The notes: a model not told the origin generated them from the letters alone. A DNA stretch of 48,161 nucleotides from Virgibacillus sp. AGTR (GCF_016919725.2 NZ_JAJERH010000028.1:1-48161); one strand, 5' to 3'; positions 1 to 8,749 are shown, counted from the stretch's first letter. Numbers and translations are program-made.

Positions 1-72
1 CGTTCGTCTTTTATTGTTTCTTCATTCTTTTGTCTCTGTCTCTACCAATTTACTAAGACATGCTTTTTGTAA

Positions 73-1041
73 TTATTTTTCTAAGCTTGCTTGAATTTCA
101 TCAACCATACCCTGAACAGATACAAGTCCGCCACCAGATAAGTACCAGAATTCAGGATCAAGGTACACGATATTATCATTTTCATAAGCTTTCGTGCCTT
201 GAACTAGTTCGTTCTCCACAATTTGCTTTGCAGAAGATTCTTCTCCAATTGCTGCACTACGATCAATAACATAAAGTAAATCAGGATTCTTTTCAACTAC
301 ATATTCAAATGAAACATTTTGACCATGAGTAGATGCTTCGATATCTTTATCTACTGCAGGCACATTAAACACATCGTGAATAATACCAAAACGTGAACTA
401 GGACCATATGCGCTAATCTTATCATCATTTGCTAGAATGATTAATGCATTCTCATCAGCTTGTTTTGCTTTTTCTTGTATTCCTGCAATCGATTCATCGA
501 TTGTTGCTAGTTCTTCTTCTACTTCAGACTGTTTATCAAAAATCTTACCAAGTGTACTCATGTTTTCTTTAAATGATTCCATGTAACGAGTAGTATCAAC
601 ACCTAAGTAAACAGTAGGAGCTAATTCTGATAGCTGATCATATACAGATGACTGACGCCCTGAGATAAAGATGACATCCGGATCAATTTCAGCAATTTTC
701 TCAAAATCTGGTTCCTTTAAGCTTCCGATATTTTCATATTCTTCCCCTTCATATTTTTCTAAATACGATGGGATATTACCTTTGGCAACACCCGCTACTT
801 CTACTCCTAATTTATCTAATGAATCAAGTACACCATAATCAAAAACAACTACTTTTTCAGGATTCTGCGGTACTTCTGTATCGCCAAGTTCTTGCGTTAT
901 CTTTATATTTTCTGTTTCAGCAGTTTCCTTTTCCTTACTTCCGCTATTCCCTTCATCACTACTTTTTTCTTCATCTGAACCACAAGCAGCCAATGCGAAG
1001 ACCATTATGCTCATGAATAGTAACAATAGTAATTTCTTCAT
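73..1041 (-). CDS. yclQ: Siderophore-binding lipoprotein of ABC importer (YclQ-like)
   Basis: Extracytoplasmic substrate-binding lipoprotein of an iron-siderophore ABC importer. The N-terminus has a lysine pair, a hydrophobic stretch and a lipobox ending LAAC, followed by an acidic, serine-rich linker. The rest fits the periplasmic-binding fold of the FhuD/FepB class, with KVVVFDYGVLDSLDKLG near the N-terminus and PDVIFISGRQ in the first lobe. Two ATGs are adjacent; the second (1041) is chosen because GGGGAG lies 6 bases before it. It follows two permease genes and an ATPase gene on the same strand, the order of B. subtilis yclNOPQ, which imports petrobactin. The substrate is inferred from that gene order only. 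A gap of about 290 bases separates it from the ATPase gene. Confidence 0.9.
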   Translation of the reverse strand: MKKLLLLLFMSIMVFALAACGSDEEKSSDEGNSGSKEKETAETENIKITQELGDTEVPQNPEKVVVFDYGVLDSLDKLGVEVAGVAKGNIPSYLEKYEGEEYENIGSLKEPDFEKIAEIDPDVIFISGRQSSVYDQLSELAPTVYLGVDTTRYMESFKENMSTLGKIFDKQSEVEEELATIDESIAGIQEKAKQADENALIILANDDKISAYGPSSRFGIIHDVFNVPAVDKDIEASTHGQNVSFEYVVEKNPDLLYVIDRSAAIGEESSAKQIVENELVQGTKAYENDNIVYLDPEFWYLSGGGLVSVQGMVDEIQASLEK

Positions 1042-1044
1042 CAT

Positions 1045-1332
1045 AAACTCCCCAATCTTTTTAATTTAATATTTTTTATATTAACCATACCGCTTCTTAC
1101 CATTCAAAGTAGATTTCCAGTGTCATTTTTGCCCAATCTCTTTTGTACCGGGCTCGTTATATGAAAGCATTCCAAGAGCTTTTTTTCTTAAACCTATTTA
1201 CCTGTGCCAAAACATACGATAAAATTAAAATTGTCAGCATTCCTTCATCATGACCTTAGTTTTCTCTAACATCATGATGGGGGGATTTTTTATATTGGAA
1301 TCACTTCAAATGGTATTAAGCCATGTAGATGA
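1045..1332. other. Intergenic gap between yclP and yclQ with a stem-loop
   Basis: A 288-base space inside the iron-uptake gene set. It contains an imperfect stem-loop at about 1246-1279 (CATCATGA paired with TCATGATG, plus an inner TTAG/CTAA pairing). The hairpin has no U-run directly after it on the minus strand, so I do not call it a terminator. It may act in RNA processing or give differential expression of the binding protein. No convincing promoter for yclQ was found. Confidence 0.35.
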
Positions 1333-2088
1333 TTAAAAATAAACACATATACGTTTATCATCAATGTCTTGAATATCAATGTCCATATCATAAATATCTT
1401 TTAGGACACATTTATCAATGACATCACAAGCCTTACCTTGTTTTACTACCTTTCCATCCTTCAAAGCCACAATATTATCTGAGTAGCATGACGCAAAATT
1501 AATATCATGAATAACAATTAATATTGTTTTCCCAAGCTCATCTACTAAATTTCTTAGTGTCTTCATGATTTGAACGGAATGGCGCATATCCAGATTATTT
1601 AATGGCTCATCCAAAAGAATGTACTCTGTATCCTGTGCAATTACCATGGCAATATGTGCACGTTGACGTTGACCACCACTTAGTTCATCTAAAAACTTAT
1701 CCTGCATCTCACGAAGCTCCATATAATCAATGGCTTCATCCACTTTTTCCCAATCATAGCTATTGAGCTTACCTTGAGAGTAAGGAAATCGTCCAAATGA
1801 TACGAGCTCCCGAACTGTTAGTTTTAAGTTGATCGAATTAGATTGTTTTAGTATCGATATCTTCTTAGCCAGCTCATTGTTTTTAGTTTCCATAATGTCT
1901 TTGCCATCAATGGATATATTTCCATTATCTTTTGCGATAAGACGACTAACCATAGAGATCAACGTACTTTTCCCAGCACCATTCGGTCCGATGAAAGAAG
2001 TAATGGTCCCTTTTTCAATGTTTAAAGAAACATCTTCAATCACTTTCTTCTGGTTATACGACTTAAATACATTTTTTATGTCTACCAT
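1333..2088 (-). CDS. yclP: Iron-siderophore ABC transporter ATP-binding protein (YclP-like)
   Basis: Cytoplasmic ATPase that powers siderophore import through the YclN/YclO permease pair. It has a Walker A motif GPNGAGKS, the ABC signature LSGGQRQRA and a Walker B region YILLDEPLNNLD, followed by an H-loop histidine in VIHDINFA. At 251 residues it is normal for the FecE/FhuC group. The start overlaps the end of the upstream permease gene by 7 bases, and AAAGGAGAA precedes the ATG. The overlap implies translational coupling within a yclNOPQ-type operon under the Fur-controlled promoter near 4.1 kb. Confidence 0.93.
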   Translation of the reverse strand: MVDIKNVFKSYNQKKVIEDVSLNIEKGTITSFIGPNGAGKSTLISMVSRLIAKDNGNISIDGKDIMETKNNELAKKISILKQSNSINLKLTVRELVSFGRFPYSQGKLNSYDWEKVDEAIDYMELREMQDKFLDELSGGQRQRAHIAMVIAQDTEYILLDEPLNNLDMRHSVQIMKTLRNLVDELGKTILIVIHDINFASCYSDNIVALKDGKVVKQGKACDVIDKCVLKDIYDMDIDIQDIDDKRICVYF

Positions 2089-3032
2089 GATTTATTCTCC
2101 TTTAACAAAAGATATATAAAGTAAATACCACCAATAAAGTTAATGATGACACTAATAGTTGTTTGGAAAGTAAATACTTTCTCCACAATAAATTGACCAC
2201 CTAGTAATGCGATAATGCTAATTAGCATCGAACCAATAAGAATGTAAAAATGACGGAACGTTTTTAAAAACTCATAAGCTAAGTTTACGACGAGCAACCC
2301 AAGAAACGTCATGGGTCCAACTAGTGCTGTTGCCATGGAAATAAATATGGCAACAATGATTAGTAAATGTTTAACAACACGATTATAGGGCACACCTAAA
2401 TTAATTGCATTATCCTTCCCTAACCCCAATACATCTAAATATTTATAATACCGCATTAAATAAATAATAAGCAGTACAAATATCACAATGGAGATATAAA
2501 CAAGATTGGTATTTACATTGTTAATACTTGCAAACATACGATCCTGTGCTACCATAAATTCATTTGGATCGATCAGAACTTGCATAAAGGAAGTGATACT
2601 GCTAAAGAACGTTCCCAATATCATACCAACGAGCAAGAGAAAATAGATATTGTTGCTTTCTCCTTTAAAAAGTACTTGGTAGAGTAATAAAGAGAAAACA
2701 ACCATTCCTCCAATTGACACGAGGTAGTTAACATTACTATTCATCATTATTAATGAATTGGAACCTATGGTAAAAATAATTAACGTTTGGATAAGTAAGT
2801 ACAGTGAATCCAGTCCTAATACACTTGGTGTCAAGATGCGATTATTTGTTATGGTCATAAAGATGGTTGTTGCAAAAGCAATTGCACCACCTGTAAGTAA
2901 TATAGCAACTACTTTCATAATTCGCCTTGGTAGGATATAGCCAATATTTCCACTTAGATCATAAAAGATATAGAGCATTGTTAATAAAACAGCAATTATG
3001 GCTAGTACGAGTGTTTTCTTTTTATATCCCAT
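2082..3032 (-). CDS. yclO: Iron-siderophore ABC transporter permease (YclO-like)
   Basis: Integral membrane permease of the FecCD family; it should form a heterodimer with YclN. Hydrophobic segments occur throughout, and the cytoplasmic coupling region includes GLGKDNAINLGVPYNRV, typical of BtuC/FecD permeases. The reading frame is open to 3071, but the start at 3032 (MGYKKKTLV) is preferred because AGGAG stands about 8 bases upstream, while the earlier ATG has no such site. With this start the gene overlaps the end of yclN by 11 bases and continues into yclP with a short overlap, as expected for a tightly coupled operon. Confidence 0.92.
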   Translation of the reverse strand: MGYKKKTLVLAIIAVLLTMLYIFYDLSGNIGYILPRRIMKVVAILLTGGAIAFATTIFMTITNNRILTPSVLGLDSLYLLIQTLIIFTIGSNSLIMMNSNVNYLVSIGGMVVFSLLLYQVLFKGESNNIYFLLLVGMILGTFFSSITSFMQVLIDPNEFMVAQDRMFASINNVNTNLVYISIVIFVLLIIYLMRYYKYLDVLGLGKDNAINLGVPYNRVVKHLLIIVAIFISMATALVGPMTFLGLLVVNLAYEFLKTFRHFYILIGSMLISIIALLGGQFIVEKVFTFQTTISVIINFIGGIYFIYLLLKENKSW

Positions 3033-3975
3033 ATTTTTTTCTCCTAAACAGCAGATAGATAAATAACCCACTACCTATCACGCCAACGGTTAAGCTAATT
3101 GGTATTTCATATGGATATATAATTACTCTGCCAATAATATCACATATAAGAACGAATAAAGCCCCTAATAATGCTGTATGTACCAAGCTCTTCTTTAAAT
3201 GATCACCTTGATAGATGGTTACGATATTCGGAATAATCAAACCAAGGAATGGAATCACACCTACCGCCAAGACTACGGATGCAGTAACTAATGCTACTAT
3301 AATTAGACCTAAATTAACTACTTGTCGATAATTTAAACCCAAGTTTTTGGAGAAGTCCTCACCCATTCCAGCAATGGTAAATTTATTGGCATAAAAAAAA
3401 GCCAATAGCAGGATCGGAATGCTAACATACATTAACTCGTAGTTTCCACTCATAATCATAGAAAAATCGCCCTGCATCCATGACGATATATTTTGAATTA
3501 AATCATACTTGTATGCGATGAAAGTGGACATGGAGCTAATGATATTTCCAAACATCAGTCCAATAAGCGGAATGAATATGGCATCTTTAAATTTTATCTT
3601 TTCCAGTATCTTCATAAATGCAAATGTACCTAAAAGCGCAAATGCGAATGATACAAGCATTTTTTGAAATGGATTGGCAGCTGTAAATACAACCATGGAA
3701 ACGAGGATACCAAGCCTTGCTGCATCTAATGTACCAGCAGTTGTAGGTGAAACAAATTTGTTTCTACTTAACTGTTGCATAATTAGTCCACATATGCTCA
3801 TGCTCATTCCAGCTATTAATATACTAATAAGTCTTGGAACTCTTGATACCATTAATACTTTTGCCTGATCCTCTGATAATCCAAATATATCTAATGGAGA
3901 TATATCAGAAACACCAATAAATAAAGATACAAAGGAAAGTAGTATAAGTGCTAGTACTAAGTAACGTATTTTCAT
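3022..3975 (-). CDS. yclN: Iron-siderophore ABC transporter permease (YclN-like)
   Basis: First gene of the siderophore-uptake operon and the partner of YclO. It is a FecCD-type permease of 317 residues with about nine hydrophobic helices. Family features are the segment SRVPRLISILIAGMSMSICG near the N-terminus and the coupling region GMGEDFSKNLGLNYRQV, which contacts the ATPase. GAAGG lies upstream of the ATG. The promoter at 4077-4104 and the Fur box at 4041-4060 lie just upstream, so the whole set should be induced by iron limitation. Confidence 0.93.
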   Translation of the reverse strand: MKIRYLVLALILLSFVSLFIGVSDISPLDIFGLSEDQAKVLMVSRVPRLISILIAGMSMSICGLIMQQLSRNKFVSPTTAGTLDAARLGILVSMVVFTAANPFQKMLVSFAFALLGTFAFMKILEKIKFKDAIFIPLIGLMFGNIISSMSTFIAYKYDLIQNISSWMQGDFSMIMSGNYELMYVSIPILLLAFFYANKFTIAGMGEDFSKNLGLNYRQVVNLGLIIVALVTASVVLAVGVIPFLGLIIPNIVTIYQGDHLKKSLVHTALLGALFVLICDIIGRVIIYPYEIPISLTVGVIGSGLFIYLLFRRKKYGI

Positions 3976-4040
3976 AGACTGACCTTCTCTTCCAACTTTC
4001 CTATATTAATAATTATTCTTACTTTTGAATCGTTCTAATT

Positions 4041-4060
4041 AATAATGATATTCATTATCA
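4041..4060 (-). promoter_or_regulatory. Fur box upstream of yclN
   Basis: On the minus strand the sequence reads TGATAATGAATATCATTATT, a close match to the Fur inverted-repeat consensus (GATAATGATAATCATTATC type). It lies just downstream of the -10 element of the promoter at 4077-4104, so bound Fur-Fe(II) would block the polymerase near the start site. This fits the siderophore-uptake genes that follow. Confidence 0.85.
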
Positions 4061-4076
4061 ATTAGATTCTTCTATA

Positions 4077-4104
4077 AGTATAACAGATTTCCCCTTCACG
4101 TCAA
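4077..4104 (-). promoter_or_regulatory. Sigma-A promoter of the yclNOPQ operon
   Basis: On the minus strand a -35 TTGACG (4099-4104) is separated by 16 bases from an extended -10 TGTTATACT (hexamer 4077-4082). The start site would fall near 4070, immediately before the Fur box. Confidence 0.75.
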
Positions 4105-4232
4105 TAAAAAAAGGCTTTCGTTTATATTTTATTCACAAATAAGCCAAAAGAATGAAGCGCTTTCTTATATATGTGGGAAAGTACATTTTTTATTTAAAAA
4201 TCTTCGCGTGCTATAGTATGGAGAATGTGATA

Positions 4233-4269
4233 AAAGGATTATTAAGAAGGAACTTCTCAATAATCCTTT
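4233..4269 (-). terminator. Stem-loop after the DsbA-family gene
   Basis: Long hairpin: AAAGGATTATT pairs with AATAATCCTTT, and inside it AGAAG pairs with CTTCT. It lies 10 bases after the stop of the gene at 4279-4995. On the minus strand only a short TTTTAT follows, so termination strength is uncertain. Confidence 0.6.
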
Positions 4270-4278
4270 GAGAACGGC

Positions 4279-4995
4279 TTATTCTGTCTCGCAGCCTTCG
4301 TCTGTGCAATAGGTCGTTTTTGAGGATTTAGGGTTTAGTGATTTTAATTTGCTTTCTTGTTGCTCTTCTTCCCATACTTGTTCAAGTACTTCCGCAAATA
4401 CTTCCTGTGGCTGTGCTCCTGAAAGGGCGTACTTTTCATTAAACACAAAAAAGGGTACACCCTGCACACCAATTTGTCGGGCTTGTTCCTCATCTGCGCG
4501 CACATGAATCGCGTAATCATCTACTTTAAGCAACGTTGTAACCGCATTTTCATCCAAGCCCACGTCAATCGCAAGCGCAATTAATGTTTCATAATCACTA
4601 ATTAACTTTGACTCTGTAAAGTAAGCATGCATCAAGCGTTCTGCCATTTCTATACCTTTTCCTTGTTGTTCCGCATATTTTGCAATACGATGAGCGTCAA
4701 AAGTATTGGTATGTTGCATCGTATCAAAATGATAGGTTAAACCAACTTCAGCCGCTTGCTTTCCAACACTCTCATTCATTTGCTTCGCTTGTTCTATCGA
4801 CATTCCTTTTTTTTCTGATAGATATTCATGAATTGATTTATTAGGAGTTGCTTCGGTATTTGGATCCAGTTCATAGCTTTTAAACTCAAGTATTATTTGA
4901 TTTTCATGTGGAAAAGTTTTCATTGCATTTTCTAGTCTTCTTTTTCCAATATAACAAAAAGGGCATACAAAATCCGACCAAACTTCGATTTTCAT
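4279..4995 (-). CDS. DsbA family thiol oxidoreductase (FrnE-like)
   Basis: Thioredoxin-fold protein of the DsbA/FrnE group, 238 residues. The redox motif CPFC is at residues 11-14 in VWSDFVCPFCYIGKRR, and the cis-proline loop is seen as GVQGVPFFVFN. The insert between these is helical, as in the family. There is no signal peptide, so it probably acts in the cytoplasm as a disulfide isomerase or oxidoreductase, possibly during thiol stress. An extra Cys pair near the C-terminus (YCTDEGC) could form a second redox or metal site. GAGGTG precedes the ATG. It appears to be transcribed alone and is followed by a stem-loop. Confidence 0.88.
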   Translation of the reverse strand: MKIEVWSDFVCPFCYIGKRRLENAMKTFPHENQIILEFKSYELDPNTEATPNKSIHEYLSEKKGMSIEQAKQMNESVGKQAAEVGLTYHFDTMQHTNTFDAHRIAKYAEQQGKGIEMAERLMHAYFTESKLISDYETLIALAIDVGLDENAVTTLLKVDDYAIHVRADEEQARQIGVQGVPFFVFNEKYALSGAQPQEVFAEVLEQVWEEEQQESKLKSLNPKSSKTTYCTDEGCETE

Positions 4996-5078
4996 AACTA
5001 CACCTCATTTCTCCTTACATTGTAGCATAGCTATTCTAAAGGAATGAAGAATTGTGCTTGTTTCGTAGCAGCTATGTC

Positions 5079-5948
5079 TTAATGTTTAGGTGAAGAGCGA
5101 TCTGTATCTACATATCTTCCCTGATTTGGAACAGCGATGTCTTCAAAATAATCAACAAGCTTTTGTAATCCTTTTGTTAGTTTTTCACCTTCCATAGCGA
5201 CACCATGTCCAGGTATAACAACTTGTGGATCAAGCGCTGCTAGTTTCTCAACAGATGCTTGTGCAGCTTTCCAATCCGTCGTAAAGTACTTAGGTGGACC
5301 ACTCACCTCTGCTGTTTGCATAAATACACGAGAGAAAGATTCCTGACGAACTGTAATGAATGCATCACCAGAAAATAAAAGGGAATCACTTTCACGAAAA
5401 TAGGATACATGCCCAGGCGAATGTCCTGGCGTGTGAATCCATCTCCAACCATCTAAATAGGGAACTTGATGATTATCAGGTAAGGGCTGAACTACATCTC
5501 CTAAGTCAATTGGCTCATTTGGATATAACGAAGATATCTTGGCTAATATTCCACTATCAACTGTTGTGTCTGGTTCCGGATAACTTTTTTCGCCACGTAA
5601 AAAAGGTAATTCGTTTGCATGTGTATAAATAGGTACCTCCCACTCTTCTGCTAAATCTGCTAGCCCTCCTACATGATCAAAATGCCCATGTGTTAAAAGG
5701 ATTGCTTTTGGTTTACTTCCCTTACCAAAGCGATCAACTACAACGGATTTTATCTCAGGAGCTGCATTGGGTAATCCTGCATCTATAAGCACCCATTCTC
5801 CCTTATCGGGATATCCGATAAAACCAATATTAACTATTTGATCTGTATAGTAATAAACATCACTTTTTACTTGAATACCACCACCACTTGTAATAGATGT
5901 CATCGGAATGAATTTATGATGTTCCTTTTGATGAAAATCTTGATCCAT
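5079..5948 (-). CDS. Metallo-beta-lactamase-fold hydrolase
   Basis: MBL-fold metallohydrolase of 289 residues. The metal-binding motif is THGHFDHVGG (His87, His89, Asp91, His92); HTPGHSPGHVSYF supplies the next His, LLFSGDAF the bridging Asp, and IPGHG the last His. All ligands for a binuclear site are present. It has no secretion signal. The substrate cannot be told from sequence; the family includes glyoxalase II-like thioesterases, lactonases and others. AAAGGAGT stands before the ATG. It appears to be a single-gene transcript. Confidence 0.85.
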   Translation of the reverse strand: MDQDFHQKEHHKFIPMTSITSGGGIQVKSDVYYYTDQIVNIGFIGYPDKGEWVLIDAGLPNAAPEIKSVVVDRFGKGSKPKAILLTHGHFDHVGGLADLAEEWEVPIYTHANELPFLRGEKSYPEPDTTVDSGILAKISSLYPNEPIDLGDVVQPLPDNHQVPYLDGWRWIHTPGHSPGHVSYFRESDSLLFSGDAFITVRQESFSRVFMQTAEVSGPPKYFTTDWKAAQASVEKLAALDPQVVIPGHGVAMEGEKLTKGLQKLVDYFEDIAVPNQGRYVDTDRSSPKH

Positions 5949-6041
5949 CTAAACACGACTCCTTTGCTAATTAATAAGAATAGTATTTAACATATCTAGA
6001 AACTTCATGCAGGAGTTACATGTTTTTTGACTAAGCAATAA

Positions 6042-6068
6042 GAAAAACCGGGCAAAAACCAGCCCGGT
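6042..6068 (-). terminator. Intrinsic terminator of the truncated zinc-ribbon gene
   Basis: ACCGGGC (6047-6053) pairs with GCCCGGT (6062-6068), and on the minus strand TTTTTC follows. It lies just after the stop codon at 6088. A dedicated terminator argues that the small minus-strand frame is, or once was, a real gene. Confidence 0.7.
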
Positions 6069-6087
6069 CCTTTCCTGTTTGCCATAG

Positions 6088-6294
6088 CTAGAGCACATCC
6101 GATAGTTTGTATTCGTGTCCTTGTACTCCTTTATAATACTCCGGATACATTTCTCCTCCACATTGTTCACAGCTGAATCTTGGTGGCGTAGTTGGGTCTC
6201 CGCCATCCATCAAATCAAACTCTTCTACTACGTTATACTCGACCAGCGATTGGGAACAATCGTATCGAGGAATATGATGGTCAACATGTGACAT
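6088..6294 (-). pseudogene. Small zinc-ribbon-like protein, 5' end replaced by IS91-like DNA
   Basis: I do not recognise the family. The C-terminal 45 or so residues look genuine: an acidic stretch DLMDGGDP, one CxxC pair (SCEQCGGEM) that could be half a zinc ribbon, and a charged tail. A good intrinsic terminator follows. The N-terminal part, upstream of about 6225, is antisense to DNA that encodes a conserved IS91-type transposase segment on the plus strand, so the original start has probably been lost. The ATG at 6294 lies inside the transposase remnant and has no convincing ribosome binding site. It may be a broken gene or a fusion with a new start. Confidence 0.45.
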
Positions 6295-6797
6295 TCAAAT
6301 ATATGGATAAAGTAGACGGTAAAGAAAAACATGAGACCGTAACGGTAGAAGAATTTATTATTCGATTAATACGTCATATTCCTAATGAACAGTTCAAGAC
6401 AATTCGTCACTATGGGGTGTATTCTAGAAGGAGTAAGAGCTTAAGCAAAAAGCTATTAGCTACATGGCAACAAGGTACAAGGAAATGGATAGTAAAAGTG
6501 AAGAAGACATTACGCCGCCAAACCTGGAGAGAGCGTATTATTTCTAGTGGTCAAAAAGATCCCCTTGTGTGCTCGCATTGCGACAATTACTATGAATACA
6601 AGGGAGAAGTGTGTCTAGAGAATGGGAAATTAGAAATAAAGATTGCATTAACAAAAGAAGCAAGGAATTATTTAGAAAGGTTGATTCACTATCGCACAGA
6701 CCAACAAACGACGCAAAAAAGGGAAGAAGAAAAAAGGAACCGACCACTTACGTCCAAAGAAGACCTACGTCAACTATCATTGTTTCATGTGTCATGA
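6222..6797 (+). pseudogene. IS91-family transposase, C-terminal remnant
   Basis: The frame encodes RYTRPAIGNNRIEEYDG, then a VTFKYMDK segment, EEFIIRLIRHIPNEQFKTIR and HYGVYSRRSK, then a Cys pair LVCSHC. This order is typical of the C-terminal half of IS91/IS801-type (Y2, rolling-circle) transposases. The N-terminal zinc finger and catalytic Tyr region are absent; similarity begins abruptly near 6225 inside the opposing zinc-ribbon gene. The end beyond about 6660 is lysine-rich and probably out of the original frame. No start codon with a ribosome binding site is evident. It is best read as the dead tail of a transposon. Confidence 0.7.
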
Positions 6798-6814
6798 AGA
6801 AGAAAAGATACCAA

Positions 6815-7046
6815 CACTCTGGTATAGCCAAATTTTTATACTTTCTTATCTTTGAACAAAAGCGCAAGCGCCCGATTAGGACTGGAGCGAGTCAACGGAG
6901 ATAAAAGAATCATGGTATGCTTGCGAGCCGATAATGACTTATCGTAAGATGATTCGTGAAATCGACCAGTTTGTGGGCGCTGGAGCTGGACGCGGCTCAA
7001 CTCGCCCATTTTTATCCACATGGGCTAATTTTATAATTCCTAGACT
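6815..7046 (-). repeat. Interspersed repeat family A, copy 1
   Basis: About 230 bases, matching copies at 21080-21261, 24495-24584 and 39689-39870. Read on the minus strand it begins AGTCTAGGAATTATAAAATT directly after the U-run of the idi terminator. It continues through GTTGAGCCGCGTCCAGCTCC and the palindromic core GGGCGCTTGCGC, and ends AAGAAAGTATAAAAATTTGG. The two ends carry an imperfect direct repeat (GGAA[A/T]nTATAAAATT). Confidence 0.8.
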
Positions 7047-7081
7047 AAAATAAAAACAGCTAAAACCTAATGGCTTAGCTG
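7047..7081 (-). terminator. Intrinsic terminator of idi
   Basis: CAGCTAA (7057-7063) pairs with TTAGCTG (7075-7081), followed on the minus strand by TTTTTATTTT. The stem overlaps the idi stop codon. Repeat A copy 1 starts at the end of the U-run. Confidence 0.8.
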
Positions 7082-8130
7082 CTTTCATCAAGCAAGGATT
7101 TCCCCATAATCGTTAGACGTTTTGTATTTTTTAACTCGTTTAAAGAAGTAACACCAATTCCAAACATCACCATTTTCAATTCCAATTCGATTTGTTCCAT
7201 TGTTTGCATTACAGATTCCACTGATTCTGTTGCAGCTTGCAATAATTGCCTAGCAAATCCAATCACATCGGCTCCAATCGTAATTGCTTTTGCTGCGTCT
7301 ACGCCTGTTTTCATACCACCACTTGCTACGAGTGGTATGTTCGGTAGCTTACTTTTTACGGACACAATACAATCCTTTGTAGGTATTCCCCAGTTATTAA
7401 ATGCTTCTGCTGCAGCCTTCTTAAGTGAATCTTGAGATCTTAGCTTTTCGACTTGACTCCATGATGTGCCACCAGCTCCAGCTACATCAATGTACGAAAT
7501 CCCTGCATCGTATAGTCGCTTAGCTACCGTACCATCTATCCCAAATCCTACTTCTTTCGCTCCAACTGGAACATCTAGACGCTCACATATCTTCTCGATT
7601 TTCGGCAATAGTTCATTGAAATTCAGATCCCCTTCATCTTGTACTGCTTCCTGTAAGCTATTTAAATGCAGAACGAGAGAATCCGCCTCCGTCAAATCTA
7701 CAATTCGTTGTGCTTCTTCGACACCATACCCATAATTTAATTGAACAGCACCTAAATTAGCAATTAATGGAACAGTTGGTGCTTGCTTACGTATTAAAAA
7801 AGAATCCTTATGCGAGTCACTTTCCAATAGCGCCCTTGTAGATCCAAGTGCCACCGCCCATCTTTTTTCTTCCGCTGCTAATGATAAGTTTTGATTAATT
7901 TGTGCTGCTAGCTCAGACCCTCCAGTCATTGAACTTACTAAGAATGGGGCCTGCAGTGATTTATGTAAAAACGTAGTAGTTGTCTCGATAGAATCAAAAT
8001 TAATTTCTGGAAGTGCATTATGTATAAATGAAATTCCCTCTAACCCTGTTGATTTATTGATGCCTTCTACATTTTCGGTTAAACAAAGTCGAATATGCTC
8101 TGTCTTTCTACGGTTAATTCCTTCTTCCAT
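7075..8130 (-). CDS. fni: Type 2 isopentenyl-diphosphate delta-isomerase
   Basis: FMN-dependent enzyme that interconverts isopentenyl and dimethylallyl diphosphate, balancing precursors for isoprenoids such as undecaprenyl phosphate and quinones. The N-terminus INRRKTEHIRLCL is diagnostic of the family. Further conserved segments are SSMTGGSE, the FMN-contact region KEVGFGID, DVAGAGGTSW and ASGGMKTGVDAAKAI, which together describe a TIM barrel. The frame is open to 8184, but the ATG at 8130 (MEEGINRR) is chosen because GGAGG precedes it at good spacing. That gives 351 residues, normal for the family. It is monocistronic, with its own terminator. Confidence 0.95.
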   Translation of the reverse strand: MEEGINRRKTEHIRLCLTENVEGINKSTGLEGISFIHNALPEINFDSIETTTTFLHKSLQAPFLVSSMTGGSELAAQINQNLSLAAEEKRWAVALGSTRALLESDSHKDSFLIRKQAPTVPLIANLGAVQLNYGYGVEEAQRIVDLTEADSLVLHLNSLQEAVQDEGDLNFNELLPKIEKICERLDVPVGAKEVGFGIDGTVAKRLYDAGISYIDVAGAGGTSWSQVEKLRSQDSLKKAAAEAFNNWGIPTKDCIVSVKSKLPNIPLVASGGMKTGVDAAKAITIGADVIGFARQLLQAATESVESVMQTMEQIELELKMVMFGIGVTSLNELKNTKRLTIMGKSLLDESS

Positions 8131-8301
8131 TTTATAGACCTCCAATTTTAGAACTCCATCCATATCATAACATACCTTGACCAATTGTTCGTATTGTAAT
8201 GATCTTTCTTTAATAATTTTGCAGACTCAGCTAATCGCTTATTTTGAGTGGTTAATTCCAAATACGAGGCTAATGAAAAAATGCTTTCTTCCAAAAATAT
8301 A

Positions 8302-8330
8302 TTGACAGCGATTGCATTACAGTTTACATT
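8302..8330 (+). promoter_or_regulatory. glpT promoter overlapping a cre-like site
   Basis: The -35 TTGACA (8302-8307) is 17 bases from the -10 TACATT (8325-8330). TGACAGCGATTGCA (8303-8316) matches the CcpA operator consensus TGWNANCGNTNWCA at all but one position and overlaps the -35, so catabolite repression of glpT is likely. Confidence 0.7.
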
Positions 8331-8369
8331 AAATTAATAAGTTAATATATGGGTCGGAGATAATGGAGA

Positions 8370-8427
8370 GACAGCTTTATTCCTCTTTTCTTTTATAGAA
8401 GAGGCGTTTAAGCATGTCTTTTTTTTT
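8370..8427 (+). terminator. Attenuator in the glpT leader
   Basis: About 40 bases after the promoter, GACAGCTT pairs with AAGCATGTC (one bulged A), and inside it CCTCTT pairs with AAGAGG. Nine Ts follow (8419-8427). It lies about 355 bases before glpT, so readthrough is needed for expression. B. subtilis glpTQ and glpD are controlled by GlpP-dependent antitermination in their leaders; the same is inferred here. Confidence 0.7.
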
Positions 8428-8527
8428 CGTAATTTACACCCATGCCTATTGGAATCAATTTCATAAGTGCTTATCCGAACAATCTATAAAAAGGGAAGCT
8501 TCAACCAGGGGAGGAATATTAGCGATT

Positions 8528-8749
8528 TTATTCGGGTAAATTTAAAATAACTCGTGATTGAAAGATGCTGATTTCATCGATTGTAACATATGGTGGTGAC
8601 TCTACAGGAAGAGTGCTCAGATGAGACTTAATTGGCATGAATCGATGAGATGACTCACGGTAAGCGTGTGCCTGTAGATGAAATTTACTGTATTCACTAT
8701 TCACATTCAAGATCACTCGGATTAGGCTACCATTATAAACTTGACTCAT
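8528..8749 (-). CDS. Short frame antisense to the glpT leader, doubtful
   Basis: A 73-codon open frame on the minus strand inside the long leader between the attenuator and glpT. I do not recognise it. The composition is not obviously non-coding, but there is no ribosome binding site before the ATG, no hydrophobic segment and no motif. It may be a decayed gene fragment that explains why the glpT leader is so long. Treat it as unproven. Confidence 0.2.
   Translation of the reverse strand: MSQVYNGSLIRVILNVNSEYSKFHLQAHAYRESSHRFMPIKSHLSTLPVESPPYVTIDEISIFQSRVILNLPE

Noticed and set aside
1240-1300. Plus-strand intrinsic terminator near 1246-1295
   Set aside because: The T-run is six bases from the stem and there is no plus-strand gene to terminate.
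5967-6206. 79-codon minus frame over the zinc-ribbon terminator
   Set aside because: It reads through a GC-rich terminator hairpin and overlaps the better zinc-ribbon frame; no motif.
6611-6904. Lysine-rich plus-strand frame overlapping the transposase remnant
   Set aside because: No ribosome binding site; it continues into repeat A and overlaps the better-supported transposase frame.
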